Origin: Microbacterium maritypicum
GTDB lineage: Bacteria; Actinomycetota; Actinomycetes; Actinomycetales; Microbacteriaceae
Direction: 5' to 3'
NCBI RefSeq assembly: GCF_041529975.1
Contig: NZ_CP168030.1
Coordinates: 1,054,001-1,118,000, forward strand
Length of the DNA stretch: 64,000 bases
Both the position numbers and the translations under genes were made by a program. Below are positions 8,946 through 17,437 of the stretch, one piece after another (position 1 is the stretch's first letter; each line of letters opens with the position of its first letter). The notes below the pieces were generated by a model. It saw nothing but the letters and a program-made list of their open reading frames with translations. It searched no databases and was not told the origin of the DNA.

Positions 8946-9344
8946 TCAGAGAGTGCGGTCGAACGCGCCGCGACGGGTGGAGACGATCTCCTTGCCGAGC
9001 GGCATGAGCGAGATCGGGACCATCTTGAAGTCGGCGATTCCCATCGGGATGCCGATGATCGTGACGCACAGCAGGATGCCGGAGACGATGTGGCCGATCG
9101 CGAGCCACCAGCCGGCGAGGATCACCCACAGGACGTTGCCGAGGAACGAGCCGACGCCGGCCGTCGGCTTGCTGATGACCTCGCGCCCGAACGGCCAGAT
9201 CGCGTACGCGGCGATACGGAACGAGGCGATCGCCCACGGGATCGTGATGATCGGGATGCACAGCAGGATGCCGGCCAGGACGTACCCGAGGAACAGGGCC
9301 CATCCGGCCAGGATGACCCAGATGATGTTGAGGATCGTGCGCAT
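8946..9344 (-). CDS. YccF domain-containing membrane protein
   Basis: 132 residues with two copies of the YccF (DUF307) unit: ILAGWALFLGYVLAGILLCI and ILAGWWLAIGHIVSGILLCV, each followed by a P-W/M-A motif. Four membrane helices are expected. The family has no proven function. A CACAAT sequence 6 nt before the ATG may be a leaderless -10 box. It is divergent from the ABC transporter genes; only 14 bp separate its stop from the hemerythrin promoter box. Confidence 0.88.
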   Translation of the reverse strand: MRTILNIIWVILAGWALFLGYVLAGILLCIPIITIPWAIASFRIAAYAIWPFGREVISKPTAGVGSFLGNVLWVILAGWWLAIGHIVSGILLCVTIIGIPMGIADFKMVPISLMPLGKEIVSTRRGAFDRTL

Positions 9345-9433
9345 GGGGAGATTGTGTCACCCCCGAGGCTCGGTGTCTGAGCATCCGCCCCGAGGTCCCG
9401 GGCGCGCGGCGGTCCGGATGCCAGACTGACCGC

Positions 9434-10486
9434 ATGACCGGAATCGTGGTGCAAGACGTCAGTAGAGCGTTCGGAACGGTGCAGGCGGTGCGAGGGGCCA
9501 CCCTGCGAGCCGAGCCGGGCCGCGTGACCGGGCTGGTCGGGCCGAACGGAGCGGGCAAGACGACGCTGCTCCTCATGCTCGCCTCACTCCTCGCCCCGGA
9601 CAGCGGGACGATCAGCATCGGCGGCGTCGACCCGTCGGTCGACCCGCTCGCGGCTCGGCGTCTGCTGGGCTGGATGCCGGACGCACTCGGCGCCTGGCCG
9701 TCGCTCACGGCGCGGGAGACCATCGTCACCACCGCCCGCCTGTACGGCATCGAGAAGCCGGACGCCGCCGCGCGGGCGCAGCAGCTGCTCACACTCGTCG
9801 GGCTTGGGGAGCTCGCGGACTCGCCCGCGAAGGTGCTGTCGCGGGGACAGAAGCAGAAGCTCGGCCTCGCCCGCGCCCTCGTGCACGACCCCCAGGTGCT
9901 GCTTCTCGACGAGCCGGCATCCGGACTCGACCCCGAGGCGCGTGTCCAACTGCGCGAGCTGCTGCGTCGCCTGGCCGCCGAGGGGCGCACGGTGCTGATC
10001 TCGAGCCACATCCTCTCGGAGTTGGAGGAGGTGGTCGACGATTCGGTCTTCCTCGTGGCCGGTGCCGTGGTGGACGCGGCTCCCCTGCAGACCTCTGTGC
10101 GCGCGTGGCGCGTGCGCCTGGCCGGCGCGACGCCGGAACGTCTGAACGCCGACACCTGGCAGGTGGCATCGAACCTCGGCCTGTCCCCGGACTCCCTCGC
10201 CACGGATCGCGGAGCGGTACTCGTCGGATTCGCCGGTGAAGACGCTGCGGCGCAGTCGCTGCGCCGGCTCGTCGAGGCGGGCCTGCCGGTAGCGGAGTTC
10301 GCCCCGGCGCAGAGCGATCTGGAGCACACGTTCCTCAACCTGTCGCATGCGCCGCTGCCGCAGGCCGCCGCCTCCGGAGCGCAGCATCCGGCGGCGCCTG
10401 CGCCCGCTTCCCCCGCCGCACCACCCGCCGCGCCTCCGGCGCCACCCGCCCCCGCAGCACCGACCGGAACGGAGACGGGAGCATGA
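9434..10486 (+). CDS. ABC transporter ATP-binding protein
   Basis: 350 residues. Walker A GPNGAGKTT (about 36-44), signature LSRGQKQKLGLARAL, Walker B VLLLDEPASGLD, and the switch histidine in LISSHILSELEE. The arrangement is that of single-domain exporter ATPases of the NatA/CcmA/DRA type. After residue about 300 comes an Ala/Pro-rich tail (repeats of APPAAP type), which is low complexity and probably an extended linker. The stop overlaps the permease start by 4 nt. A CAGACT box 6 nt before the ATG suggests a leaderless mRNA. The exported substrate is unknown. Confidence 0.9.
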   Translation: MTGIVVQDVSRAFGTVQAVRGATLRAEPGRVTGLVGPNGAGKTTLLLMLASLLAPDSGTISIGGVDPSVDPLAARRLLGWMPDALGAWPSLTARETIVTTARLYGIEKPDAAARAQQLLTLVGLGELADSPAKVLSRGQKQKLGLARALVHDPQVLLLDEPASGLDPEARVQLRELLRRLAAEGRTVLISSHILSELEEVVDDSVFLVAGAVVDAAPLQTSVRAWRVRLAGATPERLNADTWQVASNLGLSPDSLATDRGAVLVGFAGEDAAAQSLRRLVEAGLPVAEFAPAQSDLEHTFLNLSHAPLPQAAASGAQHPAAPAPASPAAPPAAPPAPPAPAAPTGTETGA

Positions 10487-11502
10487 GCCTCGCGAACATC
10501 GGGATCATCGCCCGACTCGAACTGACCCAGCGGCTGCGGAGCGTCGGCTGGTACGTCCTCCTGGGTGTCTTCGCCCTCATCCTGCTCGGGGTCACCGGAC
10601 TCGCGTTCGCCGTGTACTCCTGGGGCGACTTCGTCGGTGCCGGCGTCTACTCCATCGTCGTCAACATCGTGCTGCTGCTGGTCGTGCTGGTCTCGCCGAC
10701 CCTCAGCGGCAACGCGATCAACGGCGACCGTGATGCGGCGACCCTCGCCGCGGTCCAGGTGACCGCGGCGTCGACCGGTGACATCATGCTCGGCAAGCTC
10801 CTCGCCGCCATCGCGACCGGCGGCGCCTTCCTGCTCGTCGCCGTGCCGTTCCTCGCCCTGTCGCTCCTGGGCGGGGGAGCGGATGCGCTCGTGCTGCTGG
10901 TCTCGCTGCTCGTGCTCGCGGTCGAGATCATCGTGGTCGCGGCCATCGGCGTCGGCCTGAGCGGACTCATCGCCCGCCCGCTGTTCTCGGTCGCGGCGAC
11001 GTATCTCGTGGTCGCCGGCCTCGTGTTCGGCACGCTCATCGCCTTCGGGCTGGGCGGCATGGCCGTGCGCAGCGAGGCGACGACATACTCGCGCCCGTAC
11101 GACGCGAACGGCGCCCCCATCTGCGACGAGTGGGAGGTCGGCACCACCTACGAGGTGCCGCGATTCGACTACGTCTGGTGGGCGCTGTCGGCCAACCCGT
11201 TCGTCGTGCTCGCCGATGCGACCCCCACGGAGTTCTCGCCCGAGGGCTACCCGGTCGACCTGTTCGGCCAGATCAAGCTCGGCGTGCGCAGCGCGCAGCA
11301 GTCGCCGCTCGAACAGCGCTGGGACGAGTGCGACCCGAACGGCGGCTACCGCACGCCGGAGGAGATCATGGACTCGTCGGTGCCCAGCTGGTTCGTGGGA
11401 CTCGGGGTGCAGATCGTCATCGCCGGATCGCTGTTCGCCGGGGCATGGGCACGTACGCGGACGCCCGCGAAGCGTCTGCCGCCGGGCACCCGCATCGCCT
11501 GA
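10483..11502 (+). CDS. ABC transporter permease
   Basis: 339 residues with about six membrane helices (first near 17-45, last near 300-320) and a large extracytoplasmic loop between helices 5 and 6 (about 190-290) containing Cys-Asp pairs. It resembles ABC-2/NatB-type membrane subunits: the N-terminus LIARLELTQRLRSVGWYVLLG is the usual amphipathic elbow. The ATG overlaps the ATPase stop codon (ATGA), so the two subunits should be made together. It is followed by a long hairpin. The substrate is unknown. Confidence 0.85.
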   Translation: MSLANIGIIARLELTQRLRSVGWYVLLGVFALILLGVTGLAFAVYSWGDFVGAGVYSIVVNIVLLLVVLVSPTLSGNAINGDRDAATLAAVQVTAASTGDIMLGKLLAAIATGGAFLLVAVPFLALSLLGGGADALVLLVSLLVLAVEIIVVAAIGVGLSGLIARPLFSVAATYLVVAGLVFGTLIAFGLGGMAVRSEATTYSRPYDANGAPICDEWEVGTTYEVPRFDYVWWALSANPFVVLADATPTEFSPEGYPVDLFGQIKLGVRSAQQSPLEQRWDECDPNGGYRTPEEIMDSSVPSWFVGLGVQIVIAGSLFAGAWARTRTPAKRLPPGTRIA

Positions 11503-11512
11503 GGATGTGAGA

Positions 11513-11556
11513 ACGGAAGGGGAACGGGAAGTCGCCACCTCCCGTTCACCTTCCGT
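11513..11556 (+). terminator. Long hairpin after the ABC pair
   Basis: 17-nt arms 11513-11529 and 11540-11556 with one mismatch and a 10-nt loop, ending about 110 nt before the next gene. There is no T tract. It may end the ABC transcript or be a leader structure of the wall-protein gene. Confidence 0.5.
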
Positions 11557-11667
11557 GCACCGGAGGGATTCCTCGCGGCCACGCGGGATCGGTGGTCTGG
11601 GCTGGTACCCGACTGAGTCCGGTCGGGCCCCGCCTGGGGCCTGCCGGCCGACCCCCAGGAGTCCTCC

Positions 11668-14600
11668 ATGCCCCGCCTGCAATCCGCAGCCGCGGTCGCG
11701 GCGGTGTGCGCACTGAGCGCCGCCGCCCTGCTCGCCACTCCCGCCGCCGCCATCGGCGCCTCTCCCGGCATCCGCCCGGCGGAGAAGGTCTCGGCCGCGC
11801 CGAGCCTCGTGCTCAACGAGATCGTCTACGACGACGCGGCGACCGGCCTCGCCGACCAGATCGAGATCTACAACGCGGGCACCGAGACGGTCGATCTCGC
11901 CGGCTGGAAGGTCGCCGACGAGAAGCGCGACAGCTTCGGGGAGGCTCCGGAGCGCACGTCGCTCGCTCCCGGCGAGTTCCTCGTCCTCGTGAAGGACATC
12001 GACTTCCCGTTCGGACTCGGCAAGGGCGACGAGGTCGTGCTCTTCGACCCGAGCGGCGCCGAGGCCGACTCCTATGCCTACGAGAACACCGCGCCGCTGT
12101 CGGTGTGGGCCCGGTGCGCCGACGGCACGGGCGAGTGGGCACATGCCACGACAGCGACCCCCGGCGCAGCGAACGACTGCACGGTCGCTCCCGTCGCCGG
12201 CTCCATCGTGATCAACGAGGTCGACTCGCAGCCCGCCGACTGGGTCGAGTTCTACAACCCCGGAACCGAGGCGCTCGACATCTCGGGCTACGAGATCCGC
12301 GACAACTCCGACGATCACCGCTGGCAGTTCCTGGCCGGCACGCAGATCGGAGCGGGCGAGTTCCTCGTCGTCGATGAGGGCACGATCGGTCTCGTCGGAG
12401 GAGCCGAGGCCGCGTTCCGCGACCCCATCGGCATCGGCAGCGCCGACCGCATCCGCCTGTTCGACGCAGCAGCAGCGCAGATCGACGACACCCTCCCGTG
12501 GGAGGGGCACGCGGCGATCGACGGAGACTTCTCCGCCGCCACGCTCGCACGCTGCCCGGACGGTGTCGGCGCGTTCGTACTCGCTCATTCGACGCCCGGA
12601 GCCGCCAACTCGTGCGTCATGCCCGACGTCGTGATCAACGAGATCGAGTCGAACGGCGACACCACCGACTGGGTCGAGGTCGCGAACACCGGCAGCACGG
12701 CCGTCGATCTGTCGGGCTGGAGCGTCATGGACAGCGACCCCAGCGGTCATGCGGGTGAGACCACACCGCTGCCGGTCGGCACGACGTTGCAGCCGGGCGC
12801 GTACTTCGTCTTCGACCAGCCGGCGAACTTCGTCTTCGGTCTCGGCAACGGCGACACCGTGACGGTCCGCGATGCGAACGGCAACACCGTCGACGAGCAT
12901 GTGTACACCGCCCACGCTGCGGGCGTGCTGGCGCGCTGCGCCGACGGCTCCGGTGACTTCGTCGATGTCGCGGTCTCGACCAAGGGGCTGCGCAACGCCT
13001 GCGGCAATCCGGTGCGCCTCAACGAGGTCGAGTCCGACGGCGGCTCGCCCGACGACTGGGTGGAGCTCGTGAACCCGACCGACGCGGCGCTCGACGTCTC
13101 GGGCATCGTGGTGAAGGACGACGACGACACCCACGCCTATTCGATCCCGGACGGAACCCGCATCGGCGCGGGGGAGTACCTCGTCATCGAGCGCGAGCAG
13201 CTCGGCTTCGGCCTGGGCGGCGGCGACGCGGTGCGACTGTTCGACGGCGAGCTGCTCGTCGACGAGACCAGCTGGGGCGAGGGACACGCAGCCATCACCT
13301 GGGGGCGCTGCCCCGACACGACGGGTGCCTTCGCCGCGACGACCGCGTCCTCGAAGGGCGCCGCGAACGTCTGCGCCGGCGAGGTCACCGTCTCGCCGTG
13401 GCCCGGATCGGCCGAGGTCCGCGTGCTCGACAGCATCCCGACGTTCCTCGAGGACAGCTCGGGGCTCGACGTGCAGGAGACCGCCGACGGCGCGTTCCTC
13501 TGGGCGGTCGACAACGGCGAGGGGCGCATCTGGAAGCTCGAGGCGCACGCCGACGGCTCGGTCGAGAAGGTCGACGGCTGGGATGCGGGCAAGCGGGTCC
13601 GCTTCCAGAAGGACGCCGCGGATGCGGGTGCCGCAGGTCCGGACACCGAGGGCATCACGGTCGACGGAGACGGCTTCGTGTACGTGGCCTCGGAGCGCGA
13701 CAACGGTGCCAAGGGGGTGAACCAGAACAAGGTGCTGAAGGTCGACCCGGAGGCGTCGGACGGGGACCTCGTCGCCCAGCAGGAATGGGACCTCACCGCG
13801 CTGCTGCCCTCCGTCGGGGCGAACCTCGGCATGGAGGCCGTGCAGTGGGTGCCGGATGCCGCGCTCGCCGGAAAGCTCTTCGATGACAACACCGACGCGG
13901 CGTACAAGCCCGCGGACTATGCCGGCCACGGCGGCGGACTGTTCCTGGTGGCGGTCGAGGACAACGGCCACGTGTACGCCTTCGCCCTCCGCGGTGACGG
14001 GACCGCGACGCTGGTCTCGGAGGTCGCTCCCGGGCTCGCCGGCGTGATGGCTCTCGACTACGACAGCGTGCGCGGCACGCTGTGGGCCGTCTGCGACGAC
14101 GGCTGCCAAGGCCGTTCGGCCGAGATCACCCTCAACGGCACCGCCCAGCCGGGCATTGTCCAGTACGCGCGTCCTGCCGGCATGCCCGACATCAACAACG
14201 AGGGCTTCGCGACCGCGCCGGCCTCGCTCTCGGTCGACGGTCAGCGTCCGGTGTGGTGGTTCGCCGACGGCTTCGCCTCCGAGTCGCTGCGCACCGGAAC
14301 GCTTCCGGGCGTCGACGGTGAGAATCCCGGTGGCGAGAACCCGGGTGGGGAGACCCCTGGTGGCGAGAACCCCGGTGGCGAGAATCCGCCGCTGCCCGGC
14401 ACGGACCTGGTCGACGGCAACCGCAACGGCGTGACGGTCGATCCCGCGGTCGCCACCCGCGGTCAGAAGGTCACGGTCACCGTCGGCGCGGACGCGGCGG
14501 GAGAGGACATCGCGGTGTGGATGTACTCCGACCCGGTGCAGCTCGCGACAGGCGCGCTGTCCGCGGCAGGGGCGATCACCGTGACGGTACCGACCGATGC

Positions 14601-14796
14601 CGCGCTGGGTGCGCATCGGATCGCGGTGTACGACGCCGATGGAGTGTTGCTCGGCTGGGCGGACATCCGTGTCGCCGACGGAGCGGGTGGTCTGGCCGCG
14701 ACCGGTGCCGAGTTCCCCGTCGCCGCGATCGCGCTGGCACTGATGCTCCTGGTCGCGGGAGGGGTGGCGGTCCGACGCCGCACGCGCACCGTCTGA
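11668..14796 (+). CDS. Wall-anchored protein with four lamin-tail domains and a phytase-like domain
   Basis: 1042 residues. Signal peptide at 1-34 (AAAVAAVCALSAAALLATPAAA core). Four lamin-tail (LTD) domains begin near 45, 178, 318 and 448, each opening with a V(I/R)(I/L)NE(I/V) strand and containing DWVE(F/V/L). A beta-propeller region, about 585-881, looks like the esterase-like phytase family (DTEGITVDGDGFVYVASE). Then come a Gly-Glu-Asn-Pro repeat (about 884-907), a small Ig-like domain, and a C-terminal LAATG sorting motif (1009-1013), membrane helix and RRRTRTV tail. LAXTG fits class E sortases. It is probably displayed on the cell wall and may be a phosphomonoesterase; activity is unproven. 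An AGGAG is 6 nt before the ATG. Confidence 0.88.
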   Translation: MPRLQSAAAVAAVCALSAAALLATPAAAIGASPGIRPAEKVSAAPSLVLNEIVYDDAATGLADQIEIYNAGTETVDLAGWKVADEKRDSFGEAPERTSLAPGEFLVLVKDIDFPFGLGKGDEVVLFDPSGAEADSYAYENTAPLSVWARCADGTGEWAHATTATPGAANDCTVAPVAGSIVINEVDSQPADWVEFYNPGTEALDISGYEIRDNSDDHRWQFLAGTQIGAGEFLVVDEGTIGLVGGAEAAFRDPIGIGSADRIRLFDAAAAQIDDTLPWEGHAAIDGDFSAATLARCPDGVGAFVLAHSTPGAANSCVMPDVVINEIESNGDTTDWVEVANTGSTAVDLSGWSVMDSDPSGHAGETTPLPVGTTLQPGAYFVFDQPANFVFGLGNGDTVTVRDANGNTVDEHVYTAHAAGVLARCADGSGDFVDVAVSTKGLRNACGNPVRLNEVESDGGSPDDWVELVNPTDAALDVSGIVVKDDDDTHAYSIPDGTRIGAGEYLVIEREQLGFGLGGGDAVRLFDGELLVDETSWGEGHAAITWGRCPDTTGAFAATTASSKGAANVCAGEVTVSPWPGSAEVRVLDSIPTFLEDSSGLDVQETADGAFLWAVDNGEGRIWKLEAHADGSVEKVDGWDAGKRVRFQKDAADAGAAGPDTEGITVDGDGFVYVASERDNGAKGVNQNKVLKVDPEASDGDLVAQQEWDLTALLPSVGANLGMEAVQWVPDAALAGKLFDDNTDAAYKPADYAGHGGGLFLVAVEDNGHVYAFALRGDGTATLVSEVAPGLAGVMALDYDSVRGTLWAVCDDGCQGRSAEITLNGTAQPGIVQYARPAGMPDINNEGFATAPASLSVDGQRPVWWFADGFASESLRTGTLPGVDGENPGGENPGGETPGGENPGGENPPLPGTDLVDGNRNGVTVDPAVATRGQKVTVTVGADAAGEDIAVWMYSDPVQLATGALSAAGAITVTVPTDAALGAHRIAVYDADGVLLGWADIRVADGAGGLAATGAEFPVAAIALALMLLVAGGVAVRRRTRTV
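14317..14388 (+). repeat. 15-nt tandem repeat coding Gly-Gly-Glu-Asn-Pro
   Basis: Five units of the type GGTGGCGAGAACCCC (the first lacks one codon; the third codes Thr instead of Asn). It forms a flexible linker between the phytase-like domain and the C-terminal domain. The number of copies may vary between strains. Confidence 0.85.
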
Positions 14797-14804
14797 GATC
14801 GATC

Positions 14805-14830
14805 GGGTGCGCGGGTCGTCCCGCGCACCC
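14805..14830 (+). terminator. Terminator-like hairpin after the wall-protein gene
   Basis: Perfect 11-bp stem 14805-14815 / 14820-14830 with loop TCGT, starting 8 nt after the stop. There is no T tract. Confidence 0.6.
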
Positions 14831-14885
14831 CATCGCAGCCGCCTCGGCTGGGGCATCCTCGTGCCGCAGTGTCGGTGCCGACGCC

Positions 14886-14891
14886 TAGACT
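14886..14891 (+). promoter_or_regulatory. -10 box of pcrA
   Basis: TAGACT with 9 nt to the ATG at 14901; transcription probably starts 1-3 nt before the ATG. Confidence 0.55.
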
Positions 14892-14900
14892 CATAAGGCC

Positions 14901-17375
14901 ATGACCGAAGCTCCTCTCATCGTCCCCGGATCCGTCGGCCCCCGCTCCTCCGGGGCCCCGGGGCAGGACGATCTCCTCGCCGGCCTGAACCCGCAACAGC
15001 TCGAGGCCGTCACCTATCGCGGGCCCGCACTCCTCATCGTCGCGGGCGCCGGATCGGGCAAGACGAGCGTGCTCACCCGCCGCATCGCCTCGCTGCTCCG
15101 CGGGCGCGAAGCCTGGCCGAGCCAGATCCTCGCGATCACCTTCACCAACAAGGCCGCCGGCGAGATGCGGGAGCGCGTCGAAGGACTGATCGGCGACGCC
15201 GCGCGCGGCATGTGGATCTCGACGTTCCACTCCGCCTGCGTCCGCATCCTGCGCCGCGAGGCCCAGCAGTTCGGCTACACGAAGTCGTTCACGATCTACG
15301 ATTCCGGCGACTCGCGCGCGCTGCTGAAGCGCCTGGTCAAGGAGCACGAGGCCGACGCCTACGGGCTCACCCCGGCATCCGTGCAGTCGCGCATCTCCAA
15401 GCTGAAGAACGAGCTGTCCGACGCCGAGTCTTACGCCCGGCAGGCCAACATGAGCGACCCGGCCGAGCGGGTCTTCGTCGAGGTCTTCGCCGATTACCAG
15501 CGGCAGTTGCAGAAAGCCAACGCCTTCGACTTCGACGACCTCATCGGTCAGACCGTCTACCTGTTCCGGGCGTTCCCGCAGGTCGCCGACACGTACCGTC
15601 GCCGGTTCCGGCACATCCTCGTCGACGAGTACCAGGACACGAATCACGCGCAGTACTCGCTGATCCACGAGCTCACCCGCCCCGTCTCCGGTGCTGCGGG
15701 CTCTGCCCCCGACCCGTATGCCTCCAACGGCATGATGATCTTCGAGCCCGATCCCGCGCCCACGGCGGATGCCGGCGAACCGGGCGCCTCGCTCACCGTG
15801 GTCGGCGACTCCGACCAGTCGATCTACGCCTTCCGCGGTGCCGACATCCGCAACATCAGCGAGTTCGAACGCGACTTCCCGGGCGCCCGCGTGGTGCTGC
15901 TCGAGCAGAACTACCGGTCGACGCAGAACATCCTCTCCGCCGCGAACGCGGTGATCGGCAACAACTTCGACCGCAAGGACAAGAAGCTCTGGAGCGACAA
16001 GGGCGACGGCGACGCCATCATCGGCTTCACCGGCTACTCGCAGCACGACGAGGCGCAGTTCGTCGCCGACGAGGTCGAGGCGCTGCACCGTGCGGGCATG
16101 CCGTACTCCGAGATGGCCGTGTTCTACCGCACGAACTCGCAGTCCCGTGCGCTGGAAGAGATCTTCATCCGCTCCGCGGTGCCCTACAAGATCATGGGCG
16201 GCACCAAGTTCTACGACCGCGCCGAGATCAAGGACGCACTCGCCTACCTGGTCGCGGTCGCGAACCCGGCCGATGAGATGTCGGTGCGACGCATCCTGAA
16301 CAAGCCGCGGCGCGGCATCGGAGATGTGACCGAGACGGCCATCGCCCGGTTCGCCGAAGACCACGGCATCAGCTTCCGCGACGCGCTGTCGATGCCGGGT
16401 CAGCTCGGGGTCGGACCGAAGATCCAGGCGGCGATCGGGCAGCTCGACGCCGTGCTCGCCGAAGCCGCCGCGATCCTGACTCCCGCCACCGGCGAGGTGC
16501 CGCCCCCCACGAGCGTGGCTGATGGTCTGGGCGTGCTGCTCGGCAAGAGCGGCTACCTCGACGCGCTGCGCGCCAGCCGCGACCCGCAGGACGAGGCCCG
16601 TGTCGAGAACCTCGACGAGTTCGTGGCCGTCGCCCGCGACTTCGCCCGCAACAACCCCGAGGGCACGATCGTCGACTTCCTCACCGAGGTCGCGCTGGTG
16701 TCCGATGCCGACGACCTCGACGACGAGTCCGGGTCGGTCTCTCTCATGACCATGCACACGGCGAAGGGCCTCGAATACGACGCCGTCTTCGTCACGGGTG
16801 TCGAGGAAGATCTGATCCCGCACCGCATCTCGGCGGGAGAGCCCGGTGGGCCGCAGGAGGAGCGACGCCTCTTCTACGTCGGCATCACACGGGCGCGCAA
16901 GCGGCTGCACCTGTCGCTCGCCATGACGAGAGCGCAGTTCGGCGAGGTCACCGTGGCGATGCCCAGCCGCTTCCTGCAGGAGATCCCGGCGAACCTCATC
17001 GACTGGCGGCAGTCGCCGGGAGATGTGAACTCCCGCGGGGGCATGCAGTCGCGGGCGCTCAACGCCCGTCGCCAGGGCGGGTTCGGCGGTTCCGGCTCCA
17101 GCGACCGGTTCGCCGTCAAGGCGCTGCCCGGTCGCGACTCCCTGAAGCCGCTGTCGACCGCGATGGACAAGTTCCCCAACCGGGTCACGGCCAAGATGCG
17201 CGACAACGGCGACCTCGAGCTCACGGCGGGCGACCGCATCCGTCACGTCGACTTCGGCGAAGGGCGGGTGGATGCCGTGACCGGCGAGGGTGCGAAGCGC
17301 ATCGCCCACGTGCGGTTCGACTCGGCGGGGCAGAAGAAGCTCCTCATCAAGGTCGCGCCGATCGAGAAGATCTAG
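14901..17375 (+). CDS. pcrA: ATP-dependent DNA helicase PcrA/UvrD
   Basis: 824 residues, a superfamily 1A 3'-5' helicase used in nucleotide excision repair and removal of blocked or recombining intermediates. The Q motif LNPQQLEAV, Walker A AGAGSGKT, motif Ia (FTNKAAGEMRERV), motif II DEYQDTN, motif III GDSDQSIYAFRGAD, motif IV and the late VSLMTMHTAKGLEYDAVF (motif V) and GITRARKRLHLS (motif VI) are all present. The C-terminal segment RIRHVDFGEGRVDAV is the Tudor-like RNA polymerase-binding domain of PcrA. In actinobacterial genomes this gene (uvrD1) lies near sucCD and purNH, as it does here. Confidence 0.95.
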   Translation: MTEAPLIVPGSVGPRSSGAPGQDDLLAGLNPQQLEAVTYRGPALLIVAGAGSGKTSVLTRRIASLLRGREAWPSQILAITFTNKAAGEMRERVEGLIGDAARGMWISTFHSACVRILRREAQQFGYTKSFTIYDSGDSRALLKRLVKEHEADAYGLTPASVQSRISKLKNELSDAESYARQANMSDPAERVFVEVFADYQRQLQKANAFDFDDLIGQTVYLFRAFPQVADTYRRRFRHILVDEYQDTNHAQYSLIHELTRPVSGAAGSAPDPYASNGMMIFEPDPAPTADAGEPGASLTVVGDSDQSIYAFRGADIRNISEFERDFPGARVVLLEQNYRSTQNILSAANAVIGNNFDRKDKKLWSDKGDGDAIIGFTGYSQHDEAQFVADEVEALHRAGMPYSEMAVFYRTNSQSRALEEIFIRSAVPYKIMGGTKFYDRAEIKDALAYLVAVANPADEMSVRRILNKPRRGIGDVTETAIARFAEDHGISFRDALSMPGQLGVGPKIQAAIGQLDAVLAEAAAILTPATGEVPPPTSVADGLGVLLGKSGYLDALRASRDPQDEARVENLDEFVAVARDFARNNPEGTIVDFLTEVALVSDADDLDDESGSVSLMTMHTAKGLEYDAVFVTGVEEDLIPHRISAGEPGGPQEERRLFYVGITRARKRLHLSLAMTRAQFGEVTVAMPSRFLQEIPANLIDWRQSPGDVNSRGGMQSRALNARRQGGFGGSGSSDRFAVKALPGRDSLKPLSTAMDKFPNRVTAKMRDNGDLELTAGDRIRHVDFGEGRVDAVTGEGAKRIAHVRFDSAGQKKLLIKVAPIEKI

Positions 17376-17412
17376 CCCGCGCCGCGCGCCGGTCACCGGC
17401 GGAGCGCGCGGG
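17376..17412 (+). terminator. GC-rich hairpin after pcrA
   Basis: Outer arms CCCGCGC/GCGCGGG (17376-17382 and 17406-17412) and an inner GCCGG/CCGGC stem directly after the pcrA stop. No T tract, so only a candidate. Confidence 0.4.
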
Positions 17413-17423
17413 GGAATGCCGGT

Positions 17424-17429
17424 TAGGCT
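17424..17429 (+). promoter_or_regulatory. -10 box of the SseB-family gene
   Basis: TAGGCT with 8 nt to the ATG at 17438; near-leaderless. Confidence 0.5.
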
Positions 17430-17437
17430 GGCTGATT

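Noticed and set aside
9434..10486. Ala/Pro-rich tail of the ABC ATPase as a sign of frameshift
   Set aside because: Codon use stays normal and the stop overlaps the permease start exactly (ATGA), so the tail is a genuine low-complexity end.
14317..14388. Regular short repeats that could suggest a CRISPR-like or minisatellite element
   Set aside because: The units are 15 nt, contiguous, in frame and code Gly-Gly-Glu-Asn-Pro; there are no spacers and no cas genes.
8902..14856. Open frame of nearly 2000 codons on the minus strand opposite the ABC and wall-protein genes
   Set aside because: It is Arg/Asp/His-rich without any domain, and opposes genes with clear motifs. Such frames arise from the GC-rich third codon positions of the real genes.
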